The notes beneath the pieces are model-generated. The model saw only the letters and a program-made list of their open reading frames with translations, did no database searches and had not been told where the DNA came from. Source: Callipepla californica brunnescens (taxonomy: Eukaryota; Chordata; Aves; Galliformes; Odontophoridae). From it: DNA of 64,000 nucleotides. Location of the stretch: NCBI GenBank assembly GCA_023055505.1, contig JALIRH010000061.1, positions 2,627,501 to 2,691,500 of the forward strand, in the 5' to 3' direction. Below are positions 36,227-49,704 of this stretch, one piece after another. The translations under genes and the position numbers were made by a program. Every line of letters begins with the position of its first letter. Position 1 is the first letter of the stretch.

Positions 36227-37154
36227 TTAAGCTGCCTTCATCTTAATCTACTCTTGTTTATGCTTTATTCTATAAAGCCATAGGTTTAGTGCAATATATG
36301 GAATTAATGTTACCAAACGTACAAACAGATACTGAATTCCTCTGAAGTTTTTTCAGTAATTTTAGCTTAAATTATTAAGATCACATTGAAGGTCAGTACA
36401 TGTTTTTTTTTTCTTTTCAGAAACATCATGGTTACAAAAGAGGCATTTCTTCCTGTAGATTTTCAGGATTTTGAACTAAATGAGCCCGGGGCTCATTGTG
36501 GTCAAAAATACTGCAGAAATGTGAAAAATTGTACATGCACTTTGCAAATTGGAATGTTGACGTTCTTTCAATGTTCTGCAAAATCTTTCATGCAATTTTT
36601 CACTTTTTTTTCAGCTCAAAATGTATCCACACCTGTGTCTTGGCTGGATAAAATCACTTAGGAGTCAATGAAATCAGTAAGACTTTGACTCATGCCATAT
36701 GAAGCTTCTTTTTCAACTACTTCCCTTGAAAACTAGATATCTTTTTCCAGGGATTTTACTCTTCCACAATTCTTAGTAGAACGTGATGTTTCTAACCTCA
36801 CTTCAGGAAGTTGTATCCCAGAATTTTATTACACTGTCTTACTAGGTTCCAAGCTTCATGAGAGTTTTATTTGGCATATGTTGTCCTGTCAGTATGTGAA
36901 TGTACTCAGAATGAGGTATCTACTGCATATTGTGAAAATTCACAAGCTTCTATTCTTTCATATGCTAAAGGGTATGTTTTTTATACTTACTTGATTTTAT
37001 TATCCCCTGATGGAAGTATTAAAATAGTTTATTGTTTGCTATGTTTCCAAGTTTTTCATGGTGCATGGTTTCAGACCAGTGAGAAGGAGATGGTATATCC
37101 TATTTACCAAAGATTCTGACTGTTTTCTTCAAGCCTTAAATATAACTCAGCCTA

Positions 37155-37162
37155 TGACGTCA
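37155..37162. promoter_or_regulatory. Consensus CRE-like palindrome TGACGTCA
   Basis: Exact eight-base cAMP-response-element palindrome. The central CpG has survived in CpG-depleted DNA. There is no gene or promoter nearby, so chance occurrence is likely. Confidence 0.25.
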
Positions 37163-38751
37163 GGACAGGGTGAGAACATATAATGTGACAAAACATCCCC
37201 TGAACTATTCAGAAGTATCTGTTCTTGGAATCAACTCACTTGAGAGGGGTAATGAGGGTAAAATTTACTCACCTTACAAAAAATAAAAAAAAGAGTAGGA
37301 GTATCTTCCCTACCCAGGTTCTATTTGTAGTATACTTGATGAGCTTTTATTTGTTCTCTATGAGATGTGAAGTTCGAGTCACCTTACATTTATTATGTGT
37401 ATATTTATATCCCTTAGAAGATGAAGTGCTCCATTCATATGACAATAGTTTATTGTTATATGTTCAAATGCAATACTACTTTCTTAATAATCAGAACCAG
37501 CTGGCATATGTACAGTAATGATGACAATGGGTCATGCATGCCTAAGTTAGATGTACTGTAAGCCAAGAATGGCTAACTCTAATTGTATCTCACTTTTCAT
37601 GACTGATGTCTTCTGCAAGGAAAGATTGTACAACTCTGTACACTTGAAATTCTGCACTCATGTTTAACAGATGCTGAAACAAAATACTCCATTGTAAACT
37701 TTTTAGGAAGCTATATTTTATAACATCAGCAATTATTGTGGTGAATAAATCTTTTTGTATTGATAAAACTGATGTTGGAAAGGAAAGAAAACAAATGAGT
37801 TTAACAGATTTGAACCATCATAGCATTCTTAAATGAATTTGGACAGGCACACACTTTATGTAGTAGAAATGCACGCCATTTCCACTGTATGAGTGTTTGA
37901 CAACTATACTACAAAAGGTACAACAGCTACCAAAGAAATAATAAATATTTGCACTAACTAATCAATCTTACTGAAGTAATTTTTCCAGCCTCATGAGTAC
38001 CCATGTACAGAACATAAAAATATAAGTATTACTAAAAATGGAGAATGACAGAACATCTCCTTTGAAGGACTGTGTTTTTGAAGGCATTTATAAACCAACT
38101 TGTACATTAATTTAAATGCTAGTAAATTTTAGAGGATAAATTCCCTCAGGTTTCATGGCACAGATAAAGAGAGATCTATCTGCATACCTTTGGAAGAAAG
38201 AAAAAGTAATTTTCCAAAAGTCACAGAGAAAAAGGCAATATAAGAGCTGCTTTCAAAGCCTTTGGTTCCATTCTGGAATTTCAAAACTATATATATATAT
38301 ATACGTCTGTATAGCCTGACTGCAGTATTCAGGCAATAATTAAAACTATAGTAAACTTTAATATTAGTTCTACTAAAAATATATTTTTACTTCCTACAGA
38401 GTAAAATATGCACTACTACTGCTCCTGTTCATTACCATTCATCTAAACTTGACTTCTGTTTTGCTCAAATTTACTGATTTCACAAATTTATATGACCTTC
38501 CACTGTTTGTCCCTACACCCCAGTTCAACCAAATGTTTAATGGAAGCTTTTGCTTCTCCTCAGAGTGAGCGTAAGTTGAATCTGGGCAACAGCCAATAAG
38601 GTGGTAAAGCATATTTGAAACTACCCAATTTCCCAGCAGAAAATCTTAATTTTGTGAACTAAGTAATCCACATGCCAAGAACTAGTTCCAAGATACACAT
38701 TTACAATAGCTTAAGAAGGTCTCAGCTCAAACCACAATAGTTATAGGTTTA

Positions 38752-38846
38752 CTTTTTCTTTTTTTCTTTTTTATCTTTTCTTTTTTTCTTTTTTTTTTTT
38801 CTTTTTTTCTTTTTTTCTTTTTTTCTTTTTTTCTTTTTTTCTTTTT
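38752..38846 (+). repeat. Pyrimidine tract (CTTTTTTT)n
   Basis: About 95 bases of C and T with one A, the right half settling into an eight-base period of C plus seven T. Long homopyrimidine tracts of this type have mirror symmetry. Confidence 0.92.
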
Positions 38847-39188
38847 AGTGTTGTTAATATGCAGGCTTTATCAATTACAGACATTATTTGTGTTTATTCC
38901 TAAAAATGTAAACATATCAAAAGCCTATAACTTAAAATCACAGCATGTCAGTCAATTGGGACTTCAACAGATAGCAAAGACATGTAAATTATTGAAAGCG
39001 TCTCTGTGAGCACTTCAGTACCCTTGAATGAATACTCTCCAGCCCCATAGACTTCTGAACGTTCAAAGCATGTAGGAGATCTCTTACAGATGCCATTACA
39101 GATTACAGGAGTTTGATCATGCTCTGTCTCAGTATCTACCAGTTCAAGGGACTAGATAGCCTGAGAACAACTTCCCTTAGTAATAAAG

Positions 39189-39226
39189 TCTGAGGGAAAA
39201 AAAACAAAACAAAACAAAACAAAAAA
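39189..39226. repeat. (AAAAC)n microsatellite
   Basis: Four exact AAAAC units flanked by A runs. Confidence 0.85.
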
Positions 39227-40257
39227 CCCTCAAAACTGTGCTGGAGGAAAAACAAATCCTGTGACACATTACCTGAACAGGTTGATATTTTCAGATGTGA
39301 GATTTAGATAATTTAAATCTGTTTCACATAATAATCTTAATATGTTCAGATGAAGACTGAACTAAATATTCTTATATATTGCTAAAATGTCTTTAGTTAT
39401 ACCACAAACTTCATACTTCATGAGCAGGAAGTTATTCTCTGTAGCTAAGAATTTGCACTTTTGGGGGTTGTAACAAGCTGAGGTTAACCATTAGCAAAGT
39501 TTTTATAATGGACCCAGTAATAGATTATTATTTTATACCATTTACATAAAATGTGTCAGAAATGGTTTAGGTATTGATTATCCTACCTTGAAGCAGGGAG
39601 AATGAGTCTCTTGAAGTATATTCCACATTTAATATTCCATGAATTCTCTGAATGCAAATAAACTGAAATGCCACATTTTGAGTCATTTGAAAAACTCTAA
39701 TTCTCGTATATTATCAAGGATTAAAAAATAGAAATTTAAAAATTTAAGTATATTTTCTTCAAAGAAGCATCAGTGTTTTATAATGTGTGTTAGAAGTAAA
39801 ATGAACTTTATATTCCAGTCCTATTTTTTTCAAAGTTGTTGAAATAGGTCTTTAATTAAATTGAGATTGGATTTATAGTAACTCCTCACCATGTAAGCAG
39901 AAGTCGGCCCCTTCTAAAGATTTATATCTTGCATATAGTGTGTTTTACTGCTTGATGGTGAAAGAAGCTCTGTGTGAATATGCAGAGACCCTCTTTACTA
40001 GTGGAAATTTGCTGTATGGGTTTTAAGTTAATAGTCAAGAGCTTTCCCTTGCCCTGGTTTTCTTTGCTTTCCTTGAATTGGGTGGATGTCACACCAGTCT
40101 TGATCCCTTTTAAATTACATTTCTGACTATAGAACAGCATAGCATGAGTTTCACCTACTGTACTATTAAAATATAATCTGTGAGTTTAGCTCCAAGGCCA
40201 GGATTTGGTAACTATTATCCTTCACAAGTACATATATATAAAATTATTTTTGGAAAT

Positions 40258-40822
40258 GATAGTCTGTTCTGAAAGTAATGCCTCCTTTTGATTTCCATGG
40301 AAACTACAGTAGTTACAAAAGTCACAATAACAGTACTTGATGGAGCACATTCTCAGCTGCAAAACACTATTTTTCAACATGATCACCACCAGTAGCTGTT
40401 CATTTTCACCACTGATGAACAAGACCCTGCATGCCACACTCATAAAAATATGCAGTAGAAGAAGTGACAGTTTCACAACTGCCATGACTATACTATTATT
40501 GAAATGTACTACCCACCAACTCACTGTGCTAACAGCCACTCTTTGATCTCCATAAACAGTCAGCAAGCATCAATGTATATCAGTGGGTGCAAATTTTTCC
40601 ACATGAAGAAACTCAGTTTAAAAACCTTTGCCAATTATGCACTTCCATGTCAAATGTCAATTTGTCAGATTGCCCCTCTGCTGCCATTTGTCGCACTGTA
40701 ACAAAATGTAATGGTATATTGGCAGAATGATTCAACCTCTACTGCCATACCTCCAACATCTGCCTCTGATGTTGTGGGATAACACAATAAAATAGGATGC
40801 ATTACTTTCAGAGCAGCTCTGA
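40258..40822 (+). mobile_element. mariner (Galluhop-like), internally deleted, 565 bp
   Basis: Left end CTGTTCTGAAAGTAATGCCT and right end GGATGCATTACTTTCAGAGC are inverted repeats of each other and match the copy at 6.1 kb, inverted relative to it. On the right, eight bases beyond the CAGAGC block lies TA (40,823-40,824); the left TA is mutated. The interior shares GATGAACAAGACCCTGCATG and ACTTCCATGTCAAATGTCAA blocks with the 6.1-kb copy. The transposase frame is absent: overlapping frames of 69 and 114 codons on opposite strands are not the mariner DD34D protein. Confidence 0.9.
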
Positions 40823-41469
40823 TATGTTAATATATAAAATGTTTTTAGTTCTATTTTAGTCTACTAGAATAATAAAAATATAAATGTAACCTAAATGTAA
40901 CCTAAAACCAAACACAGTAACACATTTAGCACAAAGAATTTCTTTCTATCTTTCTTTTCTTTCTGAGGTAGGAAACTTAAATCCAAAGATTCAGTGTAGA
41001 CAGAAGCCAACGATTTTGTTGAAACAATGCAACAGTTTATTCAATATTTTGTGTTCTATTCCAGTGATGTATTTACTACACTTATTAAGTGCCAGTATTC
41101 ACTACCACTTTCCTATTACATCAGATTTATTTTGAATTACAAAAATCTTCTTTCCTTCTTTTTTTTACAAAATCTTGGAATTAATTCCCATTTACTTTAC
41201 TTCTTTAGGAAGCAGTCTCCAAAATTTTCCCTTCCATCTCAACGAATACTACAGTACTAGGATACTATGATAATACTACATTACTATGATGTTATGATAT
41301 TGTGATATTATGATACTATGATAAAACTCAGGTCTTCGTTAATCCCTGTTCATAATGAGAATGATGTAGTGAACATGCATGCTGCTATACCTTCTCAGAA
41401 AATAGATAAATGAATGTGCAGATATCATTGCATTTCTTCTGTCTTTCTTACCTCCAGAGTAATCTTTCC
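40823..41469. other. Unique DNA with a degenerate ATGATA tract
   Basis: No gene. At about 41,258-41,322 there are imperfect tandem copies of a TACTATGATA/TTATGATAT motif. Confidence 0.6.
41258..41322. repeat. Degenerate ATGATA-type minisatellite
   Basis: Repeated TACTATGATA, TTATGATATTG and ATTATGATACTATGATA variants without a fixed unit length. Confidence 0.75.
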
Positions 41470-41566
41470 TAGACAACCTGATCTAATGGAAGGTATCCTG
41501 GTCCATGACAAGAAGATTGGAACTGGATGATCTTTAAAGGTCCCTTCCAACCCAAAACATTCTTGA
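41470..41566 (+). mobile_element. CR1 LINE, last 97 bases
   Basis: ACCTGATCTAATGGAAGGTA, TCCTGGTCCATGAC, TTGGAACTGGATGATCTTTA and GGTCCCTTCCAACCCAAAAC form the last part of the CR1 3' UTR in plus orientation. It is heavily 5'-truncated. Confidence 0.9.
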
Positions 41567-41599
41567 ACAGTGGACGGCATGGGAAAACCAACAACACTC

Positions 41600-41864
41600 T
41601 AGGAATTTTCAGTGTTTGATCATCCTCATGGTGCACCCCAGGTGCAACTTTGTGCCATTCCTTTCTGTCTTGTCATTGGTTGTTAGGAAGAAGAAACCAG
41701 TATTGACCTCTCCACTTCCTCAGGAAGTTTGGAGACCAATGAGGTCACCTCTTAGCCTTTTCTTCTCCAGACTGGACAAACCAAGTGTCCTTAGCCTGTC
41801 CTCACAAGACATGACCTCCAGACCTTTCATCAACTTAGTTGGCCTCCTCTTTTCACTTTGACAC
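41600..41864 (-). mobile_element. CR1 LINE fragment, ORF2 C-terminal region
   Basis: Minus-oriented text: AGGTGCAACTTTGTGCCATT, AATGAGGTCACCTCTTAGCC, CTTCTCCAGACTGGACAAAC, CTTAGCCTGTCCTCACAAGA and GACCTTTCATCAAC. This is the C-terminal end of ORF2 without the terminal 3' block. It faces the plus-strand CR1 end 30 bases to the left, so the two lie tail to tail. The subfamily resembles the copy at 2.5 kb. Confidence 0.85.
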
Positions 41865-42385
41865 TGCAATGTAAGTTCTAAAATAATAATAACAAAAGGA
41901 AATTATAACAGTTTCAGTACTGAAAAGATTCTGATGTAGAACTGCAAAACGTAATGAAATAAAACTTTTAAAACACACTCACTTAAAAAAAATATATGTA
42001 TACCATAGTTTTTTATCTAATAGACATCTGAATTAACTTTTCAATGTTCAAAACATTTGTACTTTCCCAAGTTACTGTCAAAGTGTCCTGAACCTATTTT
42101 CTACTGTTGACAAACAGTGGGATTTTAGTGATGCATGAAGAAGCAAGATGCTGGTGACAGAGGCAAAACTAGAGCTGCTGTTGTGAAAGATCTGAATATA
42201 TAGGAAAGTAACTTGAATATAAGAAAGTGAAAGAGATAAAATGAAGTTTTCATTACAAGTTAGACAATGTTTATTCTAGTCTAGAATAACAGTTCAAGTG
42301 ACAGGGTTAAAATTTCATTTCAGCACAATTTATAATTACAGATGTTATGAATTACCTTCAACAATCATTGGCTGCCACAAAAAAA

Positions 42386-42411
42386 ACAAACAAACAAACA
42401 AACAAAAAAAC
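42386..42411. repeat. (CAAA)n microsatellite
   Basis: Four to five exact CAAA units between A runs. Confidence 0.85.
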
Positions 42412-44593
42412 CTGAGCAGTTATATCAGAAAATAAATATAGCAAAAAATTAATAACTGTAAAATTATTAAGTATGCTTTAGTATAAAAGCTTGATTTCAG
42501 ATTTAAAAATCAATTTTATGATGATCAGAATCCCAAACTGTTTTGCAGCTTATATTTCTTTCATAGATATTACTGCATTACTATTGTTACTTTAATTTCT
42601 TTTTGACATAATGACACTTAACGCAAGGAGTACATGGAGGAATAAAGATCAATAAACGCTACTGGTTTATTTTCCCTTTAACATTAGTTACAAGATACAA
42701 TTTCTGCAGTTGAGATTTGCAACTGGAAAGGCCAAAATCACATTTTTATAATTCATAACAGAATATGTCATCCTCACAAAGAGTCACGTTTACTCTTGTA
42801 ATAAGATTGAGCCTTTCAATACTAAAAGTGTGTTCTTGATTGCACCTGGTCATGTTCTAGATCTTAACTAGACTAGGGAAGGTTTTGGGACAAACTCATT
42901 GTGTTATTCCTGTATTTAAAGGGCCTGATAGTTACAAAGGATAGTGAAGGAATAATTTTTCTTACAGTAATAAGGTATAACTACAAGGGGATCTCAGTGT
43001 AGAAGAGATCCAAAAGCAGTAGATAAGGCAAACTTCATTGCAGAAAAGCATCTCATCTCTGGAAAAACTTCTATCAAATGAGAAGGCACTGAAATCTATA
43101 GATCAGTAAGAAATGAATAAAGATTTCAAAGAAGGCAATGGGAACCACTGCAGGAAGTAGAAGAAAAGTATGAGAAGGAGCAGCAGAACTGATGTTGCAT
43201 TTTGATAAAGAGAAAAAACAAATCAAATATTTATTTTTAACTTTTCCTTAGTGTAATATTATTCACTGATTTCTTTAAAACATATGTGAGGGGAAAAAAC
43301 TGGCTAATTTTTTTAACAAATGTTATCAACATTCCAGTCCACTGTGCTTTATCGTACATAAGCTTCTTTTTTGTGCCTTGCATATCACATTAACTCTAGG
43401 GCTTGTTTTAGAAGGATCTTGGTGCTTTTCAGCATACATTCCAGGAAAGACACAAGATAAATTCAAGCTGCTTTTACTCTCATGGAAATAGTGGTTGCCA
43501 AACAACAGTTGGCAGTGTGGTTGCATGGGGTGTACTGCATAGGCATCCCACCCTATCTGGTCCAACTCCTTTATGTAGACAGAAGCACAAGTAAAATTTT
43601 GTCAATAATAGGCAGCTAATTTTGTCATAGAACTGTGATTCTGAAAACAGACTGAGCTGGGCTCAACTATCTTGCAGAAATAATACACTTAAATCTGTCT
43701 TTGATGCATCTTTGATAGGTTTTGTATAGCTTACTTTCTGCCTTCAGCACTTCCAGTTGTAAGCAAGACCAGAGAAGTGACTGTCATTAAATTCTTTTTC
43801 AATCAGCTCTGAAGTGCCTTGTGTTTTTCTAGGTGGAGGGGGAAAAACAGATATTTATTTATTGATCGATTCATTTGCTGAAGAGTTAACAAAGGATTAA
43901 AAGGCATAGCATACAGAAGAATCTTCTGCAAGCCTAAGTGCCAGCAATGTAAAAATTCCCTCAGACCATTATAGTGAAAGAGAATCATCACTGGGAACAG
44001 TGCCCACAGGGAAGTGGTCTGTGACAGAACTATATCCCCATAAAGCAACTCAAGTATTCAACAGAAATACTATAGATTTCCATTAGGAGGGTGGAGATAT
44101 TATTGCCATGAAGAATAGTGATTTTGCCTGAAAATATGAATTTTATTTGGAAAGGAGTTTTCTTCCGGTGGTGTCTGCAATCCTCTTCTTTCCAAAAATA
44201 CTTCACTTAAAATCCTTACTTTATTCCTTTTCCCAGAAGAATCCTAACCCTCACAGATGACCAATTACTACTGAGATATTTTAGCTTCTTAACTGTTAAC
44301 TGTTTCAACTGATTTACTGTTTTACTAGTGTTGCTGATAGTGGCCTAATTTGTTCCCTTTTACTTAAAAGTTTCCATTCCCTTGAATTTATTTCATTCAA
44401 GATTTGCAAGCCTGCAAGCCTCAGAAGATTTATTTATTACTGCCTTTTTTAAACAAGTTTTCTTACCAGGTGCTCTCAGCTCTGCTTAAAAAGTGCAACT
44501 TTCTTCTCTTCAAAAATGAAAACAAAAAATGTGTGTGTCCATTTATCTGAAAATGTTATGGACGCTCATTAATTCCAGCCTCCCTTCTCCCTC

Positions 44594-44610
44594 TTTTTTT
44601 TTTTTTTTTT
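44594..44610. repeat. Poly(T) run, 17 bases
   Basis: Uninterrupted T run inside a pyrimidine-rich stretch. Confidence 0.85.
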
Positions 44611-47600
44611 CCCCAGTTTTGATGTAGTTTACATCTGTACATTCTCAAGCAAGTGGGGACAGGAGGGAAATGATTCAATTTCTTATACTCTGGGCTAAAC
44701 TCTAATGTTCTGCTGTTTTTCACATTTAATGTCTGGAACACTCCCCTCTGCTTTCAAACATGTATTTGACTGAACTTCCATCAACCCCAACAGCATAACT
44801 GTGCTGTAACTCTTTGTGCAGACACAAGAAAACTGTTAGTTGTCAATGAACACCTTGATGTATTCAAGTTTCATAAATAACCAAAACCATTTTCCAAAAA
44901 AGGAGCCTGAAAGAGTCATTTTAAAAGACTCCCTCCTTCACCACCTAATTTTTTTTATATAATAAGGCAGAGCTGATTTCTACTGTGGCTGAATGGAAGA
45001 AAATGCCTCAGACTAGCAGAGATTTTCAAGCATACCTTACTATAGCCTGAGACAGCAAATTTCCATAGACAGAAATTATATAGTTCTCCCAAACTGAGCT
45101 ACATGTGGTAAGGGGCAATCAAATTCTGTCCTAACAACATTTTATCTTCTGAACCTTGTTAATTTAGCTTGATTTTCATATCCTATCATGCATTCTCTTC
45201 TATACACTGTGTGCTCTGTGTTATTCTTGTTCACCGGCATTGAAGAAATTTAAAACCATCCTGTTTGTCGAAAGGGAAACAATTACTTTTTACATTTTAG
45301 GACCAAGATGTAGGTAGCAGGTCACAAAGCTGGTGAAGGACTGGATTTCTCATAACTGTGATTTAAATGAGTTGATGATGAAATTTCACATTCTGTCATT
45401 TATTATTCAACATTACAAAGCACTAAATAACTTTTTTTAAATCCTTCTTTGTATTTAATCAGAAAAGAATCTCTTTACAAAATACAGAAAACTCTAATTG
45501 CATTTTTAGTATCTCTTATCAGTCATTCATTTCAGCATTGATAATCTCTGCAGGAAGTTATTCTGTCCTATCGCTTTCTTATGTATCACGTGAAGAATAC
45601 TTAATCTAAAGCAGAAAATGCTGAGGCAGTAACCTTCTTAATGGTTTATATTCTCCCCTGAGATCCGTCCTAGTATATTCTCACATTGCTAGTGTGACCT
45701 ACAAATTAACTGAAATCTATTATATAAACCCTGATGTACAGATGCATGAGCTTTTTATACTACTGAGATTATTTATTTGCTACAAGAATGTCTGTTGATT
45801 AGCCTTTCAGATCCAGGGTTGTTTGTTATGTAAGCAAGATTTCCTTCCCCTGGATAACATTTATATTTCACAGATCAGTAAACATACCCCTAAATGTTGC
45901 TTCAATACCATATTTACTGCTTTTCTGCTTACTGTGGATGGAAAGTTAGCTCTAAATAACAATTCTTCTAATAAATATATGCTACTATATAGAATTTAAG
46001 GTAATTTAAAAGGTTAAAATGACTATTTTTGTGTCAAGTAAATATATTGTCTAGATTAAAAAATATGTTTAAAAATTTAGGGGAAAAAGAAAGTTCTCAA
46101 TATTGAGGTTTGTAAGGCTTATATGTCAACAAACAGAATAACAATTCTCATTAGATAGGATTTTTTATTTCTACTTCCCATTTTCCTCATTCTATGTGAT
46201 GATGAAGTAAAGAAATTAAGTGTAAAGCAAATTGGCTCTAAATTTTCTGAGGATTTAATGGCAATATTTATAAAAACAATTACAAAAAAGACTGTTTTCA
46301 CAAGAAAGTATTAAGTACGTTTGGCTAGATAGGTCCACTTACTTTTTTCTAGCTTTGTGAGTAGAAAAGCGAAATATTTTGCACCCACCTTCAAGACTGG
46401 AAGTATAACATGTTTGCATATTATAGCCTGAGTACAAAATACAGTAAAATACAGTACAATATCATAAAAAGGGAGGTGAAAAAAATAAAATTCAAACATG
46501 GTGTAAAAGAAGCTATGATTCCCCTCCTGTCCATTCTTAACCTTATTCATTTCTGCCTCCCTGACAAACAGAGAACTCACCTATACTGATAAACCCTTTG
46601 TAAACAATTATATAGCAAAGTGGATTTCATTTTCACCGGATATTTGTGTTTAATATTCTACATACATTACTCAGATAGGTATTGCTATCGTTAGTCTCCA
46701 ACAGGCAATTTATTGCTTTTTGTCAGACTCCAGAATGGCTGATAAATGATAGAAATAAGCTTCACAATCACTTCTGCCAATGCCTTCTGTACCATCAGGT
46801 GGATCCCATTTTTGACAGTCTATGTGGAGTAGCAGGTTGATTCTATATGAAAAATATATAGATAAAATTAGGTTGTTATGGACAAATATTTAAATAGAAG
46901 AGATTTCATGGGATTAAAATTATCATACAGTTAAAGAGATTGGGAACTTTATCTAGTAGATGAGAGACTTATCATTTCAAAGCAAATGGCTACCTTTCAT
47001 AGCTAAAAAATATGTACATATCAGACGATGAGCCACATAAGTAGGATGTAATACTGTAGTTTTAATCAGAGAAAAACTTCATTCTAATGTTCAGCCTGTG
47101 AATAGAAGCAGTGTTTAGTATCTCAGAATGGTCTCCTAGACTTTTCTGTATAACAGTGTCACCTATAAGGAAAGGGGATGTGGATATGGACAACTGAAGA
47201 CTGGCATTGATGACATCATAGGCTGTTATTCTATCTTGAGAAGTATTGCAATCAAGAATGTGACTTGTTGAAGGAATTAATAAAGGCAATCTAAAACTTA
47301 ACATACAACACTCCAACTATTTTAGAGCAATATTTTTACAGATTAATTTTCCAGTAAACTTGTTTAAATAAATCCCCAGGTCAGACAATATAAAGTTTAA
47401 ATAGAACCAAGTCAGAATATTACTACTTTGAAAATGCTATCTCAGCTATGAATCTTTTGCAGTGACTGATCACAAAAAGAAATTATTTAAAAAGATTACA
47501 TGGGTGTTCACAGAATTCTTTCTGGTCTTTATGGGAGTTATGTAGCTAAAACTCTTGCATAGCACCTTGAAAATATACCCCAAGGTGCTTGATTGCATGA

Positions 47601-49704
47601 GTGAAGATGTCAATATATTGCTGTGGAAATAATTTCTTGACCATAGCAGATAACAAAAATGCACTCCCTACAGGCTATTTACAGTTGCTAAATACAATAG
47701 GCAAATGTGTCAGTTCACAGTTACAATAGTGCATTCCAATACATATTATGTGAACATTCTTATTTTTAGTATATATTAGTGACAGTAGAATATGAATATA
47801 TTCCATGAAAGGGAGAATTTATTGCAATTCATAACAGTATTTATAGAAACAAAATATTGTTATTTCAACATCAAAAGCCTGTATATCCTCTCAACAATAG
47901 AAATCATTTTCCACAAGATGAAATGGAAATCAGAAATTTTTGCTGACTGGAATAGTTGTAAAATACTCAGCCTTCATACGTTCATCTCTCATGCATACCA
48001 CATTCACAAAGTCCTCTTGGACATGCCAGTACCCCTTCCTCAGCCCACACTTGAGGTCTCTGTTAATCATCGTATGTTCAATAGCTATTCTCTTGAGTAT
48101 GCTAAGAGGAGGTAGACACTGTTCAAGGTATACCTGACTTCGGAATTTTCTAAAATACTCTCTATTAACAAGAAAACAAATTAACTTATTAACTTAATTG
48201 AGTAGCCAGAGTTACTCAAAATCATTACTCAGGCCAACACACAGAGGTGGAAGTATAACTTTGCGATTTAAATATTACAGATTTCACATATGTATGCCTA
48301 TTAAAAAAATATATATAAAATCAACAAAAAACCTCACACTTCTGCAGAAAATAACATTTTCCTTATTTACTGAAGATTTTCTAAATAAGTTATATCCATG
48401 TTCACTTCATCCATTTATGACTTGTGGTAGTATGTGTTTTACAGTAGGAGCTGTACTGAAAAACACACAAGAGGGACAATTTATTATCTTTCATCCAATA
48501 TACTCCTGTGCAGCTTTGAACACTTTATACCTCTACTGTTCTTGCTGGTTTTATTGGAAGTTTGGTTGGGCTGGACTTTGATGGATTACTGTGTTCATAT
48601 TATATTTAACACTGATCTACTAAGATTTTAGAAATGTCACTATCAAAATTTGCAGTAATGACATGAAAAAATATTAAGAAAATAAAAAGTCTTCAAAAGA
48701 CAAAACTATGCAAGATTACTTCTCTGTGAATACCCCAATGTGAACAAGAATCAAAAATGAAAACTCAACAGTTATGAAATACCTTGAAAATTACATTAGT
48801 GGTCAATCTAAGAGCATGATTTTTTCATCCTTCTTCTTGCCCCTTCTAGTCTATGTTAAATTCCTCCCATCTCTCTCTCTGTACATTTCTACTGTGAACA
48901 GTATTCTTTTATTAAATTTCAGGCAAGTCATTAAATATGTTTGTTCTAAATCTTTAGAAGAAATTTGTTCCTTGTTCAATAAAACTTTGTGGAAAACACA
49001 GCTTTATATCTATAAAGCCCTATTATACTATCCCTGAAATCTTCCCTTTGTCGTACATGCATGGATGAGACTCAGTTTGGGTAACATTTATAAGCATTTC
49101 AGCAAAAAGAATAGAAATTATTTCAGCAGATTCTTCCTTTGGGATTGCAGATTTAGAAAAACATGTCAAATCAGGCAGGTTTGTTACGTATTCCCAGTAA
49201 TCTGTAAAGCTTGATGCCAGAATTTATATCCTGTAGCTCACATGAACTGTAAGTTGACTCAATTCCTCCAAAAACAAATCTCTCCTTTTTTTTTTTTTCA
49301 AGAGGTGTTAAAAAAGTAAATATTTTTTCAGTTATTTGTGGCTTTAAAAAACATGTAACATCATTAATGAAGTGTTAACTTAGCCATAAATGACTTGATG
49401 ATATAAATAATCAATAATTCTTTTTTTTGAATGTGAAGCCAGAAATAGTGATTCAGGTCATACTTAGTTCAGGTTAAACAAATGCAAAAATTGAGTTTGT
49501 TGTTTAACAGAATTTCAGCAAGTGCAAGGGGAATGTGCGACACTGAAGTCCTTCTACTACATTCTAATCAAAGAGCAAAATAAAACATTAGAAATATAGT
49601 GGTTAGGAATAGAAACATTAGAAACAGTAGAAATAAAGTGATCTGTTTTCAGTAGTTCCAAATTATATGAATTTGTGTGTTTTTTCTTTGAGTTGCAGGA
49701 ATGC

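Larger units (their letters stand above)
36227..40257. other. AT-rich unique DNA, no gene seen
   Basis: A 91-codon plus-strand frame at 36,386-36,661 follows a pyrimidine tract ending in CAG (about 36,403-36,420), which mimics a splice acceptor. Its composition and the lack of any neighbouring exon argue against an exon. The remaining sequence is unique apart from the simple repeats listed separately. Confidence 0.5.
41865..49704. other. Long AT-rich unique stretch, no gene seen
   Basis: Nearly 8 kb without a recognisable interspersed repeat, exon or RNA gene, the longest such stretch in the window. It contains a (CAAA)n tract near 42.39 kb and a T run at 44,594-44,610. The longest open frame (127 codons, 48,198-48,581) is rich in Phe, Tyr and Leu, with no domain or conserved start context. 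A cluster of TAAT-type homeobox core sites lies around 49.35-49.43 kb. Confidence 0.55.

Noticed and set aside
36386..36661. 91-codon frame after a pyrimidine tract and CAG, resembling a terminal exon
   Set aside because: A splice-acceptor-like sequence is common by chance in T-rich DNA. There is no partner exon, and the residues resemble no known protein.
40222..40566. 114-codon minus-strand frame as mariner transposase
   Set aside because: It starts before the terminal repeat and shows none of the mariner catalytic spacing. The element is an internal deletion derivative.
48198..48581. 127-codon plus-strand open frame
   Set aside because: Composition is biased towards Phe, Tyr and Leu, no domain is recognised, overlapping frames exist, and there is no promoter or splice context. 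It is consistent with chance.
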